Positions 44,351 through 57,149 are shown, counted from the first letter of the stretch. The stretch: 64,000 nucleotides of DNA from Plecoglossus altivelis (GCA_036571765.1 BROE01000015.1:6377877-6441876); one strand, 5' to 3'. The notes: generated from the letters alone by a model not told the origin. Translations and numbers: made by a program.

Positions 44351-45979
44351 CATGCAAATTAGTTTGTTTAGCTCCACTCTTTTTTCCCCCCCAAAGAAAT
44401 GTCCATGAATTTCATGGCAGATTACTGTCTGTCTAGTTGAGTATAAGTCCTGGTTCTTGGGCAAGTCATGCCATCGTTATAAGATCTTTTTAGGTCACCA
44501 AGAAGGCTTCTGTGTGATTGGAGTCTCCGAGCTCTTTGAAAACAGCTCCGCACATCACATCCCGATTTACCAACATTAAAACCCATGTCTAACGCTCTCT
44601 CATTCAAAATCCCACGTGGCCCTAATCTGATGCAACAGTAGGAATGCGTTCTGCAGTGAAGGTGAAGAGAAGTCATTCGGAGGAGAGGGTTCAGACCTCC
44701 GTGGAAAGGGGGGATTTGACTTCTTTAACACATCTGAGCTTGTCGAGTCTGGATCGAACCTCCCTGCACCTCTGCTGTTTAGACTCTCCCGGGAGGAGAG
44801 GGGGCAGCTTACTCTCTGAGATGACGATGTGGTTGGATCCAACTCCCTCATTTAGCCGTCTGTAAGAAGTGGCTAAGCTCTGTCCTTAGGTCGTCCTTCG
44901 CAGCGCCTAAGGGTTATGGATGTGTCAAACTGTAGGGGTGTCAGATTTGCCCTGGAGGGAGACATTCATCTGTCTTCAGAACACACCAGCAGAAAGACAC
45001 CCTGGTGATAATCCTGACCGTCTGGTCTCCATCCGGCCTTTGGTAACGCACAGCTGATGGCGGTCGCACAGAGCCGAACGGAAGCTGATCTTTGCTGGTC
45101 GGGATCTTCGAGAATATTGCAGATCAAAGCAGGACGCCAGTTAATTAGAACACACATCACAGGGACAGGCTGATCTCCGAGGAGAAGCTGCAGCCTGGAG
45201 GTGCAGACCTGACACATGCCTGGTTCTCCAAGCATGTCCTATTAGAAGCGATATCTTTCAGGTGCCATTCCCATTCCCTTCTCCCACCGAACCCTCGGAG
45301 CTAAACGGATCGCTAAACCGTGTCTGGTGTCTCGCAGAAACACCTGCGAAAGCCTTGGAACGGGCCAGGAAGTGAATGCGGGAAATAGAAAACGTACAAA
45401 ACATTAGAATGTTGTGGGGAAAACCAACGGAGAGGTTAGTCAGCTTCATTCTCCACCTCTGCCTTGGCAGGGAGGCTCAGAGGCAACACTGCAGACCGCT
45501 TGTCACACGGTTGCTACAGGACCTAACACAAACCCTATTTAAACAGCCGCAGAAATGTAATTAGAGTTTAAGCATCACTAAGCATCCTATCAGAGGTAAT
45601 TCATGCCTCTTTTTTTCCCTCTCCCTCCTTCTCTCCTCCTGTCCTCTCGGAGATTCGAGAAAGGGAGAGGGGAGCAATTTCCCGAGGAGCCAGGAAATGC
45701 ACACAAAGGATTAAGTAGGAAATACAAAGACCCCATGCACTCTGGCATTAGTTAGGCTTAGTGTGCAATATGGTTTGCATACATATTCCTATCTGGTGTT
45801 CCTTACCCAGGTGACCTATAGCAATATACAGTATATCTGCTCGTTCGCTCGTCTTTCATTAAAAAGCCCTTCTGAGGTTGCGACGCATTACATTATTAAA
45901 AGTATCTCACATTCACAAGGCAGTCATCAATATAAGAAGCCTAAATTATTCGGACTGCGCTCATCTCATTGACTGATAG
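44351..45979. other. Non-coding DNA, no gene seen
   Basis: Complex sequence. No repeat array. Frames at 44422-44865 and 44966-45235 overlap in opposite strands without recognisable similarity. Parts near 45560-45600 and 45880-45960 share the conserved-element texture. Confidence 0.45.
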
Positions 45980-46200
45980 CCACATCTTCTCGAACACTAA
46001 GTGAATTAATTAGATAGCCTCATGGCAGATCAAGCACCTGCAGGAAGGGGGGGAAAAATGAGGGAATTAAGAAAATGGATCAAAATGCATTGTACAGTCC
46101 ATTAGCGACAAATCAGGTCTCATGTTTTAAGTCCCATGATTAATATGCGTGCCGGGGAACAGAGGAATATTAGAGAATGAGGAATTCACTTTTAAGACGC
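45980..46200. promoter_or_regulatory. Candidate conserved non-coding element
   Basis: TGAATTAATTAG (46002-46013), an octamer-like AAAATGCATTG (46083-46093), CATTAGCGACAAATC and ATGATTAATATGC (46136-46148), in repeat-free sequence except for one G7 run near 46047. Strong candidate by motif density. Conservation was not tested. Confidence 0.33.
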
Positions 46201-48469
46201 GGGGTGTGCGTTGTATGAATACCAACTAATGACGATCAAACGTTTAATTGGCGGGTCCACGTTGGCGCAGGGATTGTTGGGGGGGGGGATCAACATCCAT
46301 ATACCCCTGGTCTCTTTTAAATTCCCAACGTCGTTAAGGCCCCTGGATTTAATTAAACCAAACGAGGCGTAGTGGAACAGGATCGGTGTCCCCAGAACTG
46401 TGGCGAACAAAGAGGCGAACTACATGTTCAGAGTTGCATGGCAACATAAGTCAGCCAACCGTTGATAAAAGCTTAAATGATTTTTGCTCGTGACAAATAC
46501 ACATAAATACACAAACGTGTTTTTGTGTATTTATGTGTCCATGTGAGGGGGGAAAATTGAGAATTTCTGCATGCGGCTGCGTGTGTGTGAATGTGAGAAG
46601 TCGCTTAGCTGCCTCGTATTGCACTCAATTAGTGACACAGCAGGGAACCCAATGGCTACTTACTGGGAGAAGTTAGAAAAGACTAAGTTTGGCCTCTCAA
46701 CACCATTCCGTGGCTTAACTGCAATTAACCAAAACATCTGATCCCCTGAAAATTGGCTCCAAGCACCACACGACAGAAAAGTGTGTTGGCATAGCAGTAT
46801 TAAGACACTTACATGCCTTTTTAGTGTTGATTTGTGGGTACTTTAAAGTTCCAGTAATCATGGGTCTGGGTCATGCGATGAGTGACTGATCTCCTCTCCT
46901 CTCTCATCTTTCTGGAGCTAGTTACATTTCAAGCCCGCAGGTTAATCTCAAGATTTCTTATCCGATCCTAATGAATATGGCTGAACATGCATCGGCAGCA
47001 TGCCTGACGCTAATGTGTTAGCCTCTTCTGAATAATCAATGCGATTTCCCTTCGTCTTCGCCTTATTGTCTGTCCACTGGGATTGAGCTGTAAGTCCCTG
47101 TGCTGGCAGGAGACACCACACACAGACTAACTGCAGAGAATTATGATCAAGGGAACTTGGGAAGGTCACCATCTTCCTTGTGTCATGGGACAGCACCTCT
47201 TCGAATAGTAAAATACCACTTATGTTTATTCCCACAAGGAGTTTTGTACCCAAGGTGCGCATGTTGACTGCTTAATACTGATAATAGGACAGTGATAAAG
47301 TATTAAAGCTTTCCAAACTCGTTACAAAATACATTTTGACTGTGTTTTATGTTTCATTCATGGTTTAACCAGTCAAAATATTGTCAATTGGAAGTGTTTA
47401 CCCCACAACACATTAAAGATGATGTTTCACACACATTTGATACCATTTGCATCTGCATTTCCTCATGTGTGATCCTGCTCCGCGATAGAATCCAGCAATG
47501 ACACCATGTAGCGCTGAGCACATGCATTACAACCAAACACTTTGCCGGTACGCGTTTGGCTGTTTAGTGAGTAGACAATGTGTTTGTTGTGCAATGCCCA
47601 AGGAAGGTGCACTCCATAAAGTTTTGAGTTTGGGCGCGCGCGTGTTTGGGAGAGAGGCCGCTCGCCCCCGTGTTGACTCGAGAACCTTTCGCAGAATTGA
47701 TGTGACTCCCCATTTCCTCAGCCCGTCTTAATCAGACCCAGCCTATCTGGCTGGGTGACCACATGTGTGTCCACATAGCAGCAGAGGAATGAAAAGCCCC
47801 AAGTCATTTTCCCCGCTGCAGCTGCCACCTGAGGAGAATGATGAGAGTTAGATATGCAGGACTCAGGAGTGGAGTGGTGGTCTGTGGCCTGATGCTTATC
47901 TCCGGCTCCATAGCCAGCGCCCCTGGGGCCCCGCCCCCGCCGCCCCCCCCCCCCCCCCCTGGGCCCAGCTCTGCTCCCTGCCTGATAACAGCAAACACCC
48001 TGAGTTCAGAGCCACGCCAGACAGCTCCCAGGCTTGACCGCTGCACCGTCCGATGAGACGTAAGGAATCTGCCTGTGACCTTGACCGTTAAGAAGGAACG
48101 CAAGTTGAAAAGGAAGCTATTAGAGCCGAGGAGTCTTCCCTCGATGCTCTTATCTCCCGGCTGTCTTGGGTCACGTCTGTGTGCCGTCAACGCGTTGGCT
48201 GGGGGCGTCTGGATAGGTGGATACAGAGCTAGAGAGGAGTGGAGAGTCAGAGGTGAAGAGAGATACTAGGAAAGGAAGAGAGATTGCTGATGGTGAGATA
48301 TCAGACGCTCGTTGAATAACTACTGGGATATCAGGGTTTAGGATCTTCATTGCATCGTCTGTGACTACCATGAGTCAACACTCCTGGCCAGCATACTATA
48401 GGACAGATCCCAAGACACCTTGCTCTAATTCTAATTATCCACTGCACCATATAGGTTATTGCTGATCTT
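46201..48469. other. Non-coding DNA with hairpin and C17 run
   Basis: Holds the perfect stem-loop at 46499-46538 and a C17 homopolymer at 47943-47959. The 46600-46760 part has further CAATTAGTG and CAATTAACC words. No gene is supported. The Pro-rich and Gly-rich frames at 47804-48190 are homopolymer translations. Confidence 0.5.
46499..46538. repeat. Perfect 17-bp inverted repeat (hairpin)
   Basis: ACACATAAATACACAAA (46499-46515) is followed after a six-base loop (CGTGTT) by its exact reverse complement (46522-46538). Pairing stops at both ends. It is AT-rich. See findings for possible roles. Confidence 0.92.
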
Positions 48470-48560
48470 CCGCCTGCCTCGTGGTAGCTCCTAATAAACC
48501 GATGATCAGATCGTAACGCGAGGTCAATTAAAAACCAGGACGATACTAATGAACTGCTAC
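48470..48560. promoter_or_regulatory. Candidate short regulatory element
   Basis: CCTAATAAACC (48490-48500) and GTCAATTAAAAACC (48523-48536) in repeat-free DNA. Weak evidence. Confidence 0.18.
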
Positions 48561-48837
48561 TGCTTAGGTGATCAAAGCAGCTGTTTTAGCATTAGCATAG
48601 ACGTTAGCGTAAGTGTGCCTTGTGATGTTTACCTTGGCTACAAGTTAATTATGTCCAAAAGCGGTCAGGCTGCTGCCTGTCCCTGCTCCAGGCTGTACTA
48701 TGTAGCCAGCTGTGGATTGTGTTTGTTGGTGGTTAAGCTCTGCCAGAGAGTCAAGCCCAGCTACAGGGACTGCCTGACTTGAAGGTTATCTGTGTGTCTG
48801 AATCATCTCTCATATTGCTTCTGGCCAGCACTGGGCA

Positions 48838-49030
48838 CTCTCTCTCTGTCTCTCTCTGTCTCTCTCTCTCGCAGTCTCTCTCTCTCGCAGTCTCTCTCGC
48901 AGTCTCTCTCGCAGTCTCTCTCGCAGTCTCTCTCGCAGTCTCTCTCGCAGTCTCTGTCTCTCTCTCGCAGTCTCTCTGTCTCTCTCTCGCAGTCTCTCTC
49001 TCTCGCAGTCTCTCTCTCTTGCAGTCTCTC
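48838..49030. repeat. (TCTCTCTCGCAG)n 12-bp minisatellite
   Basis: GCAG occurs 11 times in a CT background (48871 to 49024). Six successive copies from 48887 to 48947 are spaced exactly 12 bases, and the others are spaced 12-20 with extra CT units. Each unit is a pyrimidine tract plus CAG, the shape of a 3' splice site. The (SLAV)n and (RETA)n frames are its translations. Confidence 0.96.
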
Positions 49031-50420
49031 ACACGCGTTCGATGTCTGTCTCCCTCTCTCTTTTGTTTTCTCTCTCTTTCTTGCTTTCTTCTGTGTGTCT
49101 GCGTTTTCCTAGTCCTCCTATTCCCACTATTCTTTGTTGTGTGTAGCCATGAAATGTCATTGAATTAGTTGTCAGCTTACCTTCGGTCAAACAGCAGAGG
49201 CTATGCAAAACTGTTCAAAAGATTATTGCTTTGTTCCGTACTGTATAGTCTGCCTCTTTTTGCAGTTGTATCTTCCATTATTTCTCTGACCTTGTCGTAG
49301 GGTCACACCTTTGTCCCTCTCACTAGTTTTAGTTCTAGTTCACTAGTTCACGGAGCAACATGATTGGTGGGATGAGTGTTCATCCCAAACTGGGCGGGAC
49401 TTGGATCCCAGATTGCATCTGCAGAGTCTGTAACTCGGGCTGATTCAATTACACTGCTCTTCACTATCACTAGTGTGCTTACCTGCGCCTTACCTCTTTC
49501 CTCTCTCCCTGTACGTAGCCCCCCTACGACACAAAGACAGGAGAGAGAGTGAGAGAGTGCTTGTGAACCACCTTATAAAAGCCCTGATTATAGAGGGGAG
49601 GCTGGGATAAATGGTTTCTTTTCTTGATTCTCACCACTGATATTCGTGCCTGGAGGATATCTAGGACTGGACTCATAGACTCACTGGCAGGAGAACCAAG
49701 GGTCACACAGTTGGGAGCACTTGAGAAAGCTAGGGGGTTGGATTTTATAACATTAGGGGGAAAAATGTTTCCTTTCAAAATTCAAACATTAGACCCATTT
49801 TGGTGCTCTAACTGAACATCCATTTATATTGCATGATAGAAAATCGCCTTTTCTGCAGCTTTCTTACTCTGGGTGTGATTTCCAGACCATTCGAGCATAA
49901 AAGGTTGATTTGAAACATGACTGCCAAGCAATGACATGTCTGCTATTTAGAAGATGTTCCTTTAATCGGAACGTGGGGAATGTTAAGTGATTGGTGCTCA
50001 CTGAAGCAAAATGCAAAAAAAAAATTCCTCCAGATTCTATTCATTTCCATGAGTCATAACAGACAACAGCCAGGACCAGGACTTTGAGGTTAGCTTGAGA
50101 GAGATATGTGGACTTATCAGGTTAGTTGATGGCCCAGCCAACTCCCTGTGTTCACTGTCTGGATGTGAAAACCATTTATTCAAAGCACGTCTCGTTTTAT
50201 TGGGTGCTGTTCCATGTGGACCAGAGATTTGATGGAGAAGTCATGCTACCCTTATCTTACTGGGGGAAAAAAGGCCAGATCTGATTCACATCCCAATTAA
50301 CAAGCTTGCTGTGTTCGAGTGTTCTGCAGATAGTCTGTGAGGACTCTGATGAAGATGTTATCTGGAGTGGTGTACTTGAGATGAACACACACTCACACAC
50401 ACTACCGTACACAAACCCCT
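49031..50420. other. Non-coding DNA, no gene seen
   Basis: Complex sequence with an A10 run near 50017. No supported feature. Confidence 0.5.
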
Positions 50421-50530
50421 GCTCTCTCTCTCTCTTTCTGTCTGTGTCTGTTTCTCTTGCTCTCTCTCTTGCTCTCTCTCTCTCTCTCTCTCGCTTTCTC
50501 TCTCTCCCTCTCCATATCTCTCTCCCTCCA
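50421..50530. repeat. (CT)n tract with TTGC/GTCTGT interruptions
   Basis: About 110 bases, pyrimidine-dominated. The source of the Ser-Leu/Arg-Glu frames at 50257-50647. Confidence 0.95.
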
Positions 50531-52448
50531 TTTCCCAGTTGACTTGTACTCACCTGTTAGGTCATTGTAGCTCCACCATATCTCTGGTTTTAAGAAAAGA
50601 GAGGGTGGCAGATGAGTAAGAAACCATAATAACTGTGTCTTTTCCAACTGGTGGCCAAGAGCGGTCTCCTGGATTTAACAAAAAGCACAGACGGAGAGAC
50701 CCCAATGCGAATGTGTGTTATTACTTTCTGAAGCTGAACAGGACCAACGTAACCATGTATTTTGTTGAGACAAACTCCGAGTGGTATTAAATTGCCGAGG
50801 CCCAGTGCCTTCGACTCTGTGTGTACAGTGTCTGTCTATCTTTATCATAGACTCTGGTGTCTGGTGACAGAAGTTCATTTTCTTCTCAGCCCTCGGGTCC
50901 TTGGAAGTGCATGCACGCATACTTGTTTAGTTTTGTCAGGGTACATTTAGGCCTTGTATCCCAGACATGGATTACTCTAAGCCTGGTTCGGAAGCAAAAG
51001 GAAAATTCAATGAAGATCTCCCATTGAAAAAAGTTTGGAGTCCAGGCCTGGGCTTATAGCCGTGTCTGGGAGACGAGGGCCTTAGGGTATGTGTGTGAGC
51101 GAAACGATGCATCTCCAGGTCTGACATTTGACATTCACATCATTTGGAAAGTAATCAGGTGTTCGACAGTCAAACAGAGAGTGGGGAAAAAGAGGGGAGG
51201 AGAGATGGAGAGAGTTAATTAATAGAATAATTTGGGAAGACTCTCAGGACTCGTCCTCCTTCAGCAGGGGTACTACAGTGGAAGCGAGGGATCGTTAGAC
51301 TCGGCTTATGAATCTCAGTGATGTTGAACTACTGTCAGAATCACAGAGAGGTATTGACGATTCATCCTCTGAAAACTTCAGCAGCCAGAGCCAGAAAAGA
51401 GTAAATGATGTAGGCCTAAGCGTTGGTCTGTGGAACGCTCAATTATTGAAAAGGTCACGTCTCAATGTAGAGGAGTCACTGGCTTTGGTGTGTATATTAG
51501 GCTTAATGATGGTTTGTTATTCAACGCAGAGATCTGCTCAGACCCCTTCTAAATCTCTGTGGGAAGAGGCATCAGTTCCCACTCATTTCAGGCCCACTCT
51601 GGAAATAAATAGCTTCTCATTGAAGACAGTGGCTGAATTTGCTCCCTGATCTCACAGCACGGATCTTCAAGGTTACTGATGACATGCCCCGCTGGCATAG
51701 GGGAGAGATCAGTGGAGGCGCTGGGCTGAGCTTTGGTAATGATAAGGTGTAATTTTTGTAAGGTTTCTCCTGGCACAAAGGCGATGATTCCAAAGACTTG
51801 TACAAAACAATGTCCATTTTGTTCAGGTTTCCGCTCAGTGGCTAACAAACGCCGAGCGCAGAGAAGATCCTCTGAATCTGTTTGATGTTCCTTATCGTGC
51901 TCTTTGATCTCAGGTCTTTTAAGCATTACAAAAGGATTAAAAGGCTTAGCAAGGGAGGAAGATGGCGTTTCCCTTTAAGCTGATTTTGCTGCGGGCTCCG
52001 TCCTGTGTTCGACGCAGAGTCCCCGGGTTTGGAGGGGTGAGCGCACGCACCGGTGTGTGCCCGACCGCCAGATGCAGTCTGTCAGCTCTCACTCTTGGCT
52101 TTTCTTCCCTCCATTTTCTCTTGTGAGCCCTTATCATCTTCCACCTTGTCATGCCAGGACTAATGAAGCAAAGCTCAAGACACACACACACATCCACACA
52201 CGCAGGTGCACACACATACATCACAGACACACTCGTCTTCAGCAAAAACAATTTAAGAAGAAGGTATGGGAACGCTTCGGTAGTTTGTCAATGTGTGAAT
52301 GGATCCATCATGGAGTGTCTTTCACTGAGATACAAAGATGATGGAGGGGTCTAATGGCTTGATTCAGGCTCACTCGTTCACTGACTGACGGATGGGGGGA
52401 ACGAGGGAGCGAAGGAGTGAGGGAGCTAGTGAGTGTGTGAGTCAGCAG
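50531..52448. other. Non-coding DNA, no gene seen
   Basis: Complex sequence. Frames at 51308-51649 and 51588-51926 overlap on opposite strands. A short (CA)n stretch lies at 52182-52215. A 22-base word at 51451-51472 recurs at 56071-56092. Confidence 0.5.
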
Positions 52449-52512
52449 TTGAATGAATGAGTGAATGAGTGAATGAATGAGTGGATGAGTGAGTGAGTGA
52501 GTGAGTGAGTCA
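52449..52512. repeat. (GAAT/GAGT)n tetranucleotide array
   Basis: Sixteen tetranucleotide units of GAAT, GAGT and GGAT resolving into pure GAGT. Degenerate GAGT/GAGG sequence extends upstream to about 52370. The Ser-Leu-Thr-His frame on the minus strand is a repeat translation. Confidence 0.96.
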
Positions 52513-54969
52513 GGGACAGAGGGAACAGAGTGACATTCTCCTGCCACCTGAAGTTAGAGGGAAACTCCTGAGATGAAATCCATCCATCACTCCGATGTCA
52601 CGTCTTCATCTGACTGCTGCTGGCAGTCAGGCTTCGCTTCGTGACAAACGAGCGGGCCCGACTTCCTTCGCATCCTAAAACCAGACCGTCTCCATGGCCC
52701 AAGTCCACGGTACCTTGCTTCCTCTAGTTCAGGAGCTGATCAACCTAATAGTTAGGCGTGGGCGCGTTAGCGAGGTAAAGGTTGTGTCTATAAGACAGCC
52801 CTGCTCATTACTGGCTGCCCTGTTTTCTCTAGGTACAAGGCTTCCTGTACAATCCCCAAGTCAACCAACCTCCTCAGTAACCTCCCTAATTAGTTGGTCT
52901 ATTCTTTCTAAACTGCTAATGTGCACTATTATCTAAACAAGGCATTAGATTTAATGAACACAGACCAAGGCGAGCGCCTATCAACAGTGTAACTCAATCA
53001 TGCCCTACTGGCCTATTTATAACTGGGAGAGTCAACAGTTCCAAAGGCAGGCAGAGATAATGATAGGGTGAATTTAAGTGAGACAAGACAACAACATCCT
53101 CCCTCTTCCTACAGTATAGTATGCACACATGGGCACAGCACTGAGCCGGAATGCTTTTTGGCGTAGAATTACAGTTGATGGGCTGTCTTTGATGACAAAC
53201 AAAATACTGTGAAACTGTCTGGCTTTTTTTCTTTTCTTCCCCCATTTACATACGTGCAACCGACATCCGTGATTCTACGCAGGGACAACATTGCAAATGA
53301 CGCACAATCATTTCACCCTGCACTATCTATTGTCGTTCACCCCCCCCCCACCCCCTCCGTGCCATTTCATCTGGATGAACATGCGGAGTGAACCAGAAAC
53401 TCTTTTATTTATTTCTTTGTCAGAGATTATAATGTAATTTAGAAAAATGCAGCAGGGGTACTGCTGCAGCACATTGCAAACATGATTTCCGTCTCCCTGC
53501 TGTGTTATCTTAACCTCTGCTCACGCACATCAGGTGTTATCATGTCGGCTGAACACGCATGTGAAAGTAGATTCATTTTACATTCGTATATGCCATCTGA
53601 TTTAGTACACAATCACATTCACTGGTATTTGTCATCTTACCGCTGTATGAACATGACTAGAAGGATGGCTGATTTTGAACAGGGAGGTACTTGGACAAAG
53701 GTCTTTGCCAGTCAAAGAAATAAAGATAGTTACCATGGCACTGGCATTTTCATCTAATGAAAAAGTTGACTGACATTTGAAGAACTACACATGTCGTAGG
53801 AGATGAAATCTTCAATAGCCCTCTGTTATAGAAAACACAAATTGAACCGAATTATAATACCTGCCTAATCTGTACAGTAATGCACATTGAAAACTGGGAA
53901 CCAATAACATGGACTCTAATGGCAGTGCTGTGATGAGGAAAGACAGTGGCGATCAGTGGCCCGACTGTCAATCAAAAGCGTGCAGGACTACACTCGATGC
54001 CATAGCAGTATTGGCCGGCCTCATGTCCCAGTATGTGAAGCACCAATCACTGTACATGCGACTCCAATTAAAAGTAGTTTTCATTGCTGCCTTTTCAATG
54101 CCATATCGGTAAAAGTTTATTAATTTACAACGCAAGAACTGTGAAGTGTCTTTACAAAGGCTTGCTCCATCCCCCTAAAACAGGTTGATAAATTCATGCA
54201 AATGCTCCAGACGAACAGCCAAATGGAACTGCCAACTTCCTGTATGCGGATGGAGTGTTGGAGCGAAGGTACCCGTTTCCAGAGTGGAGTTGGTTCTATC
54301 AGTTCTGCCATGTGTGCCATGCCGCTGCTTTGCCAGCTGTCGGGTGTCTCCCGGCAGAACACTGTTTGAAGTTGGCTCGCAATGTGTGGGCTTACGTCCT
54401 GTGTTTACCTGCATTTCCTCATCCCATCAAACAGGATTACTTTGCATTCGTTTAACAGTCATTCTAGTCTAGTCTGGTGGAGCTATTTGCACCGGTTCCA
54501 CTCACGCTAATGAAAGAGTCCAGATGAAAGCTTTGTTTGTCTCCTGTCTCGCTCCTCATTATGTCCCTATGATGTAGGGTGCGTCTATTTTCAGTGTGAT
54601 TGGAACATTATGTTCCTTAAATTCGCTGTTAACGTATGGGTTAGTGGAAGGAATTCCTCGAAACTTTGCAATGTCACAAAACGGGTAGAAACACACACAT
54701 ACATTGATGCATTTGCAGTTCGATGGATCATAACTTCATTATTTTGTTCTTAAATAGGCCTACTTACAACGATAGTTTTCACCCGGCGTGGAGGACTGAT
54801 TCCGTTTAAGCGTTTGCTTGTTGGAGCAGTTTCAATTTGGGATTTTAATGAGTTTGTTAATGATGTGGCCCTGATGGAGTTGATCGCGACATGGAGAGAG
54901 TATGTGTTTAGATAGCGAGAGAAAACGAGAGCGAGGCAACGAGAGAGAGAAAGAGACAGAGAGCGATAA
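52513..54969. other. Non-coding DNA, no gene seen
   Basis: Complex sequence with a C9 run near 53341. Short frames at 52694-52936, 53482-53757 and 54120-54472 were considered and not supported. A purine-rich patch (GAGAGAGAAAGAGACAGAGAG) ends the block. Confidence 0.5.
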
Positions 54970-55200
54970 AACAAGCGGCGGAGACATCACTGTTTGACAG
55001 CTGACTCAATTATGATAATTTGCTTTGATCCACAATTATCTATGGCCATTTACAAGAACACTCATGCCGCATATGAATCCTTTTAAAACCTGTCGCGATT
55101 GTCATTTGTCACATTAGTCTTGCTTCCTGCCCACCGCTGAAGGGAAAGTGACAGGCCAACATCGTCAGTCTTAATGTGCCGTTCGCATTGTTCAGACGTT
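54970..55200. promoter_or_regulatory. Candidate enhancer with MEIS, E-box and TCF sites
   Basis: TGACAGCTGAC (54995-55005) overlaps a MEIS/TGIF-type TGACAG with the E-box CAGCTG. CAATTATGATAATTTGC follows, then a TCF/LEF-type CTTTGATC (55023-55030) and ACAATTATC (55032-55040). It is repeat-free and non-coding, and one of the best enhancer-like blocks in the window. Confidence 0.35.
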
Positions 55201-55384
55201 CATTTGATTTTAACGAGTCTTTTGTTCTTGCGGTTCCTCAGGTAGCTCCCGTAACCTTACGCAGCTTTTGTTACCCGTGCTGCCTGTCTGCTGAATGAGA
55301 TGTGCCATCGCTGCCTTCTTACAATCGGCTGTGGTCTGGAAGGAGGAGAGAGAGATACCTGAACGAGGCGGGGGGAACCATGAA

Positions 55385-55600
55385 TTAAACATGCCGCTTC
55401 TCAGTTGGTGGTTAAGGCTACAAGCCGCTTTGGCCGTTAGCTCGGTGTACGTGATCTGAAATATATGCAGATTACATTATCCAGATTAAAGCAACCTGTT
55501 AGCCGAGAGACGATAAAAGAACTCGATGCATTAACGCCACAGGTTCTTGGGAACAGGAACATCGAACGGGCGTTTTAAATAGCTGCAGGTTTCTTTCTGC
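55385..55600. promoter_or_regulatory. Candidate conserved non-coding element
   Basis: Octamer-like ATATGCAGAT (55463-55472), ACATTATCC and AGATTAAAG (55483-55491), followed by CGATAAAAG and TGCATTAACGCC. Repeat-free, stops in all frames. Confidence 0.3.
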
Positions 55601-56718
55601 TTTGTGTCTTTATGAAGACTATGGATGTTTTATACCAGTATTTATCTTCTTTCGGGATGTTTTCTGTTTAAAGATAGTGATTGATTGCATGATCAAAACA
55701 ATCAATAAAACACATCTATCATTCAACCAGAAGTGGCATGTTAGACACCATGACAACAGTCACAAGAATTGTTTTATATGGTGATGAATGGTAATTGCAT
55801 GACATGTCTGCCACGTGTGCTAATTAACGCCATGGCTTCACGAGGTGTCATTTATCCACCAACTAGACAGTATGTGGGTTCCTTATGTCATTGGTCCCAT
55901 GTTGATGGGTTTAATGTCTCTCTTGTTTATTGTTGGGGGGTGTGTTTTTTCAAAAGAACAAAAAGTGATTAAACTTGATGTGTGAACATGGACTAACAGT
56001 GACAGTGGTGACAGAGCCAGAGGAAAATGGAAAGCTGTTGTTTGATAGTATCAGAGGAACAGATATTCGAATGGTCCCGTCTCAACGTAGAGCTGTTTAA
56101 ATGGTTACACGTTTTCGTAAATATCCTAAAAAAAGATCCCTCGGTTTTACGTTCAATGACACTTGTGGTAAATATGAATTCACACATGAATGGAGTCATC
56201 CTTTTCAATTCTCACTTTCCCTTTCAATTCACAAGGAAATTCATTAGCACCCATTCAGCGATGGCTTTTGTATTCCTGTATGTTATCACCTGGAGGAAGA
56301 AGTTAGGAAAGTATCTGTCAGAGCGAGCTTAGGTGTGCAGCACACCTTCCCAGCACTCACAGTGGAAAAAAATACTAAGTCCTCTACTCAAAAACATCGT
56401 CCTAGCCTGCCATGGCTACCACTGGCAGCAATCCATCACCTCCTCCCCTCTATCTTCAGCATGGCCACAAACACGGTCCTCCTCAAGCCCGTTCTCCCCT
56501 CTCTACAGCAGCCAGCAGCCAAGCTGGCACTTGGCATCCCTCTGGGTGTCTGATGAAGACCCATGGAAGGACCCATGGCCCTGACACTCCTCTGCCAAGG
56601 GACAGAGCCCTTGGAGAAGGTCAGAGATGCACCGTTAGTGACCCCTGGGTCACACCATCTGCCCTTCAAGTGCAGGCCTCTCGTTGTGTCTTTATTGTCT
56701 CGCACGTGCACTACATCC
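55601..56718. other. Non-coding DNA, no gene seen
   Basis: Complex sequence. Frames at 56027-56332 and 56333-56711 are unsupported, and the latter run into the CT array. Confidence 0.5.
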
Positions 56719-57000
56719 TTCTCTCTGTCTCTCTCCCTTTATTTTTTCCCTCCTTCAGTTTCTCTTTCTTTCCATCACTTTCTCTCATCCTCTCGACCTA
56801 TCTCTTTCTCTCTGCCTCTCTCTCATTCTCTCTCTCTCATTCTCTGTCTCTCATTCTCTCTCTGTCATTCTCTGTCTCTCATTCTCTGTCTCTCATTCTC
56901 TCTCTCTCTCATTCTCTCTCTGTCATTCTCTGTCTCTCATTCTCTCTCATTCTCTCTCTCGCATTCTCTGTATCTCCACCTGTTATTCTCTCTCTGCCCT
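56719..57000. repeat. (CTCTCATT)n / (CT)n minisatellite-like tract
   Basis: About 280 bases of pyrimidine with CATT or GTCATT every 10-20 bases (CTCTCTCATTCTCTGTCT words). The 200-codon Ser-Leu-Ile frames through it are translation artefacts. Confidence 0.96.
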
Positions 57001-57149
57001 TGTGGAAGGAGTAGGATGCTGAGCTAGAATGATTGGGGAGGACAGGTGACGGTTCAGGTTTGACTTGGATCCAGTCCCAGTCCTCCTCTCTGGTGTTTTC
57101 CTGCTGAAGGTCGACGGAGGAGGGAGGGGAAAGGGTGTCACTGTGGCTT

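Noticed and set aside
44737..44765. tRNA B-box-like GGTTCGATCC on the minus strand
   Set aside because: The flanking bases do not form a T-arm stem and no A box or cloverleaf could be placed.
52694..52780. Short protein-like frame ending in GAG|GTAAAG
   Set aside because: No acceptor or recognisable homology; too short to support a coding call.
56412..57027. 200- and 154-codon Ser-Leu-Ile frames
   Set aside because: Most of their length is translated pyrimidine repeat; no domain or splice support.
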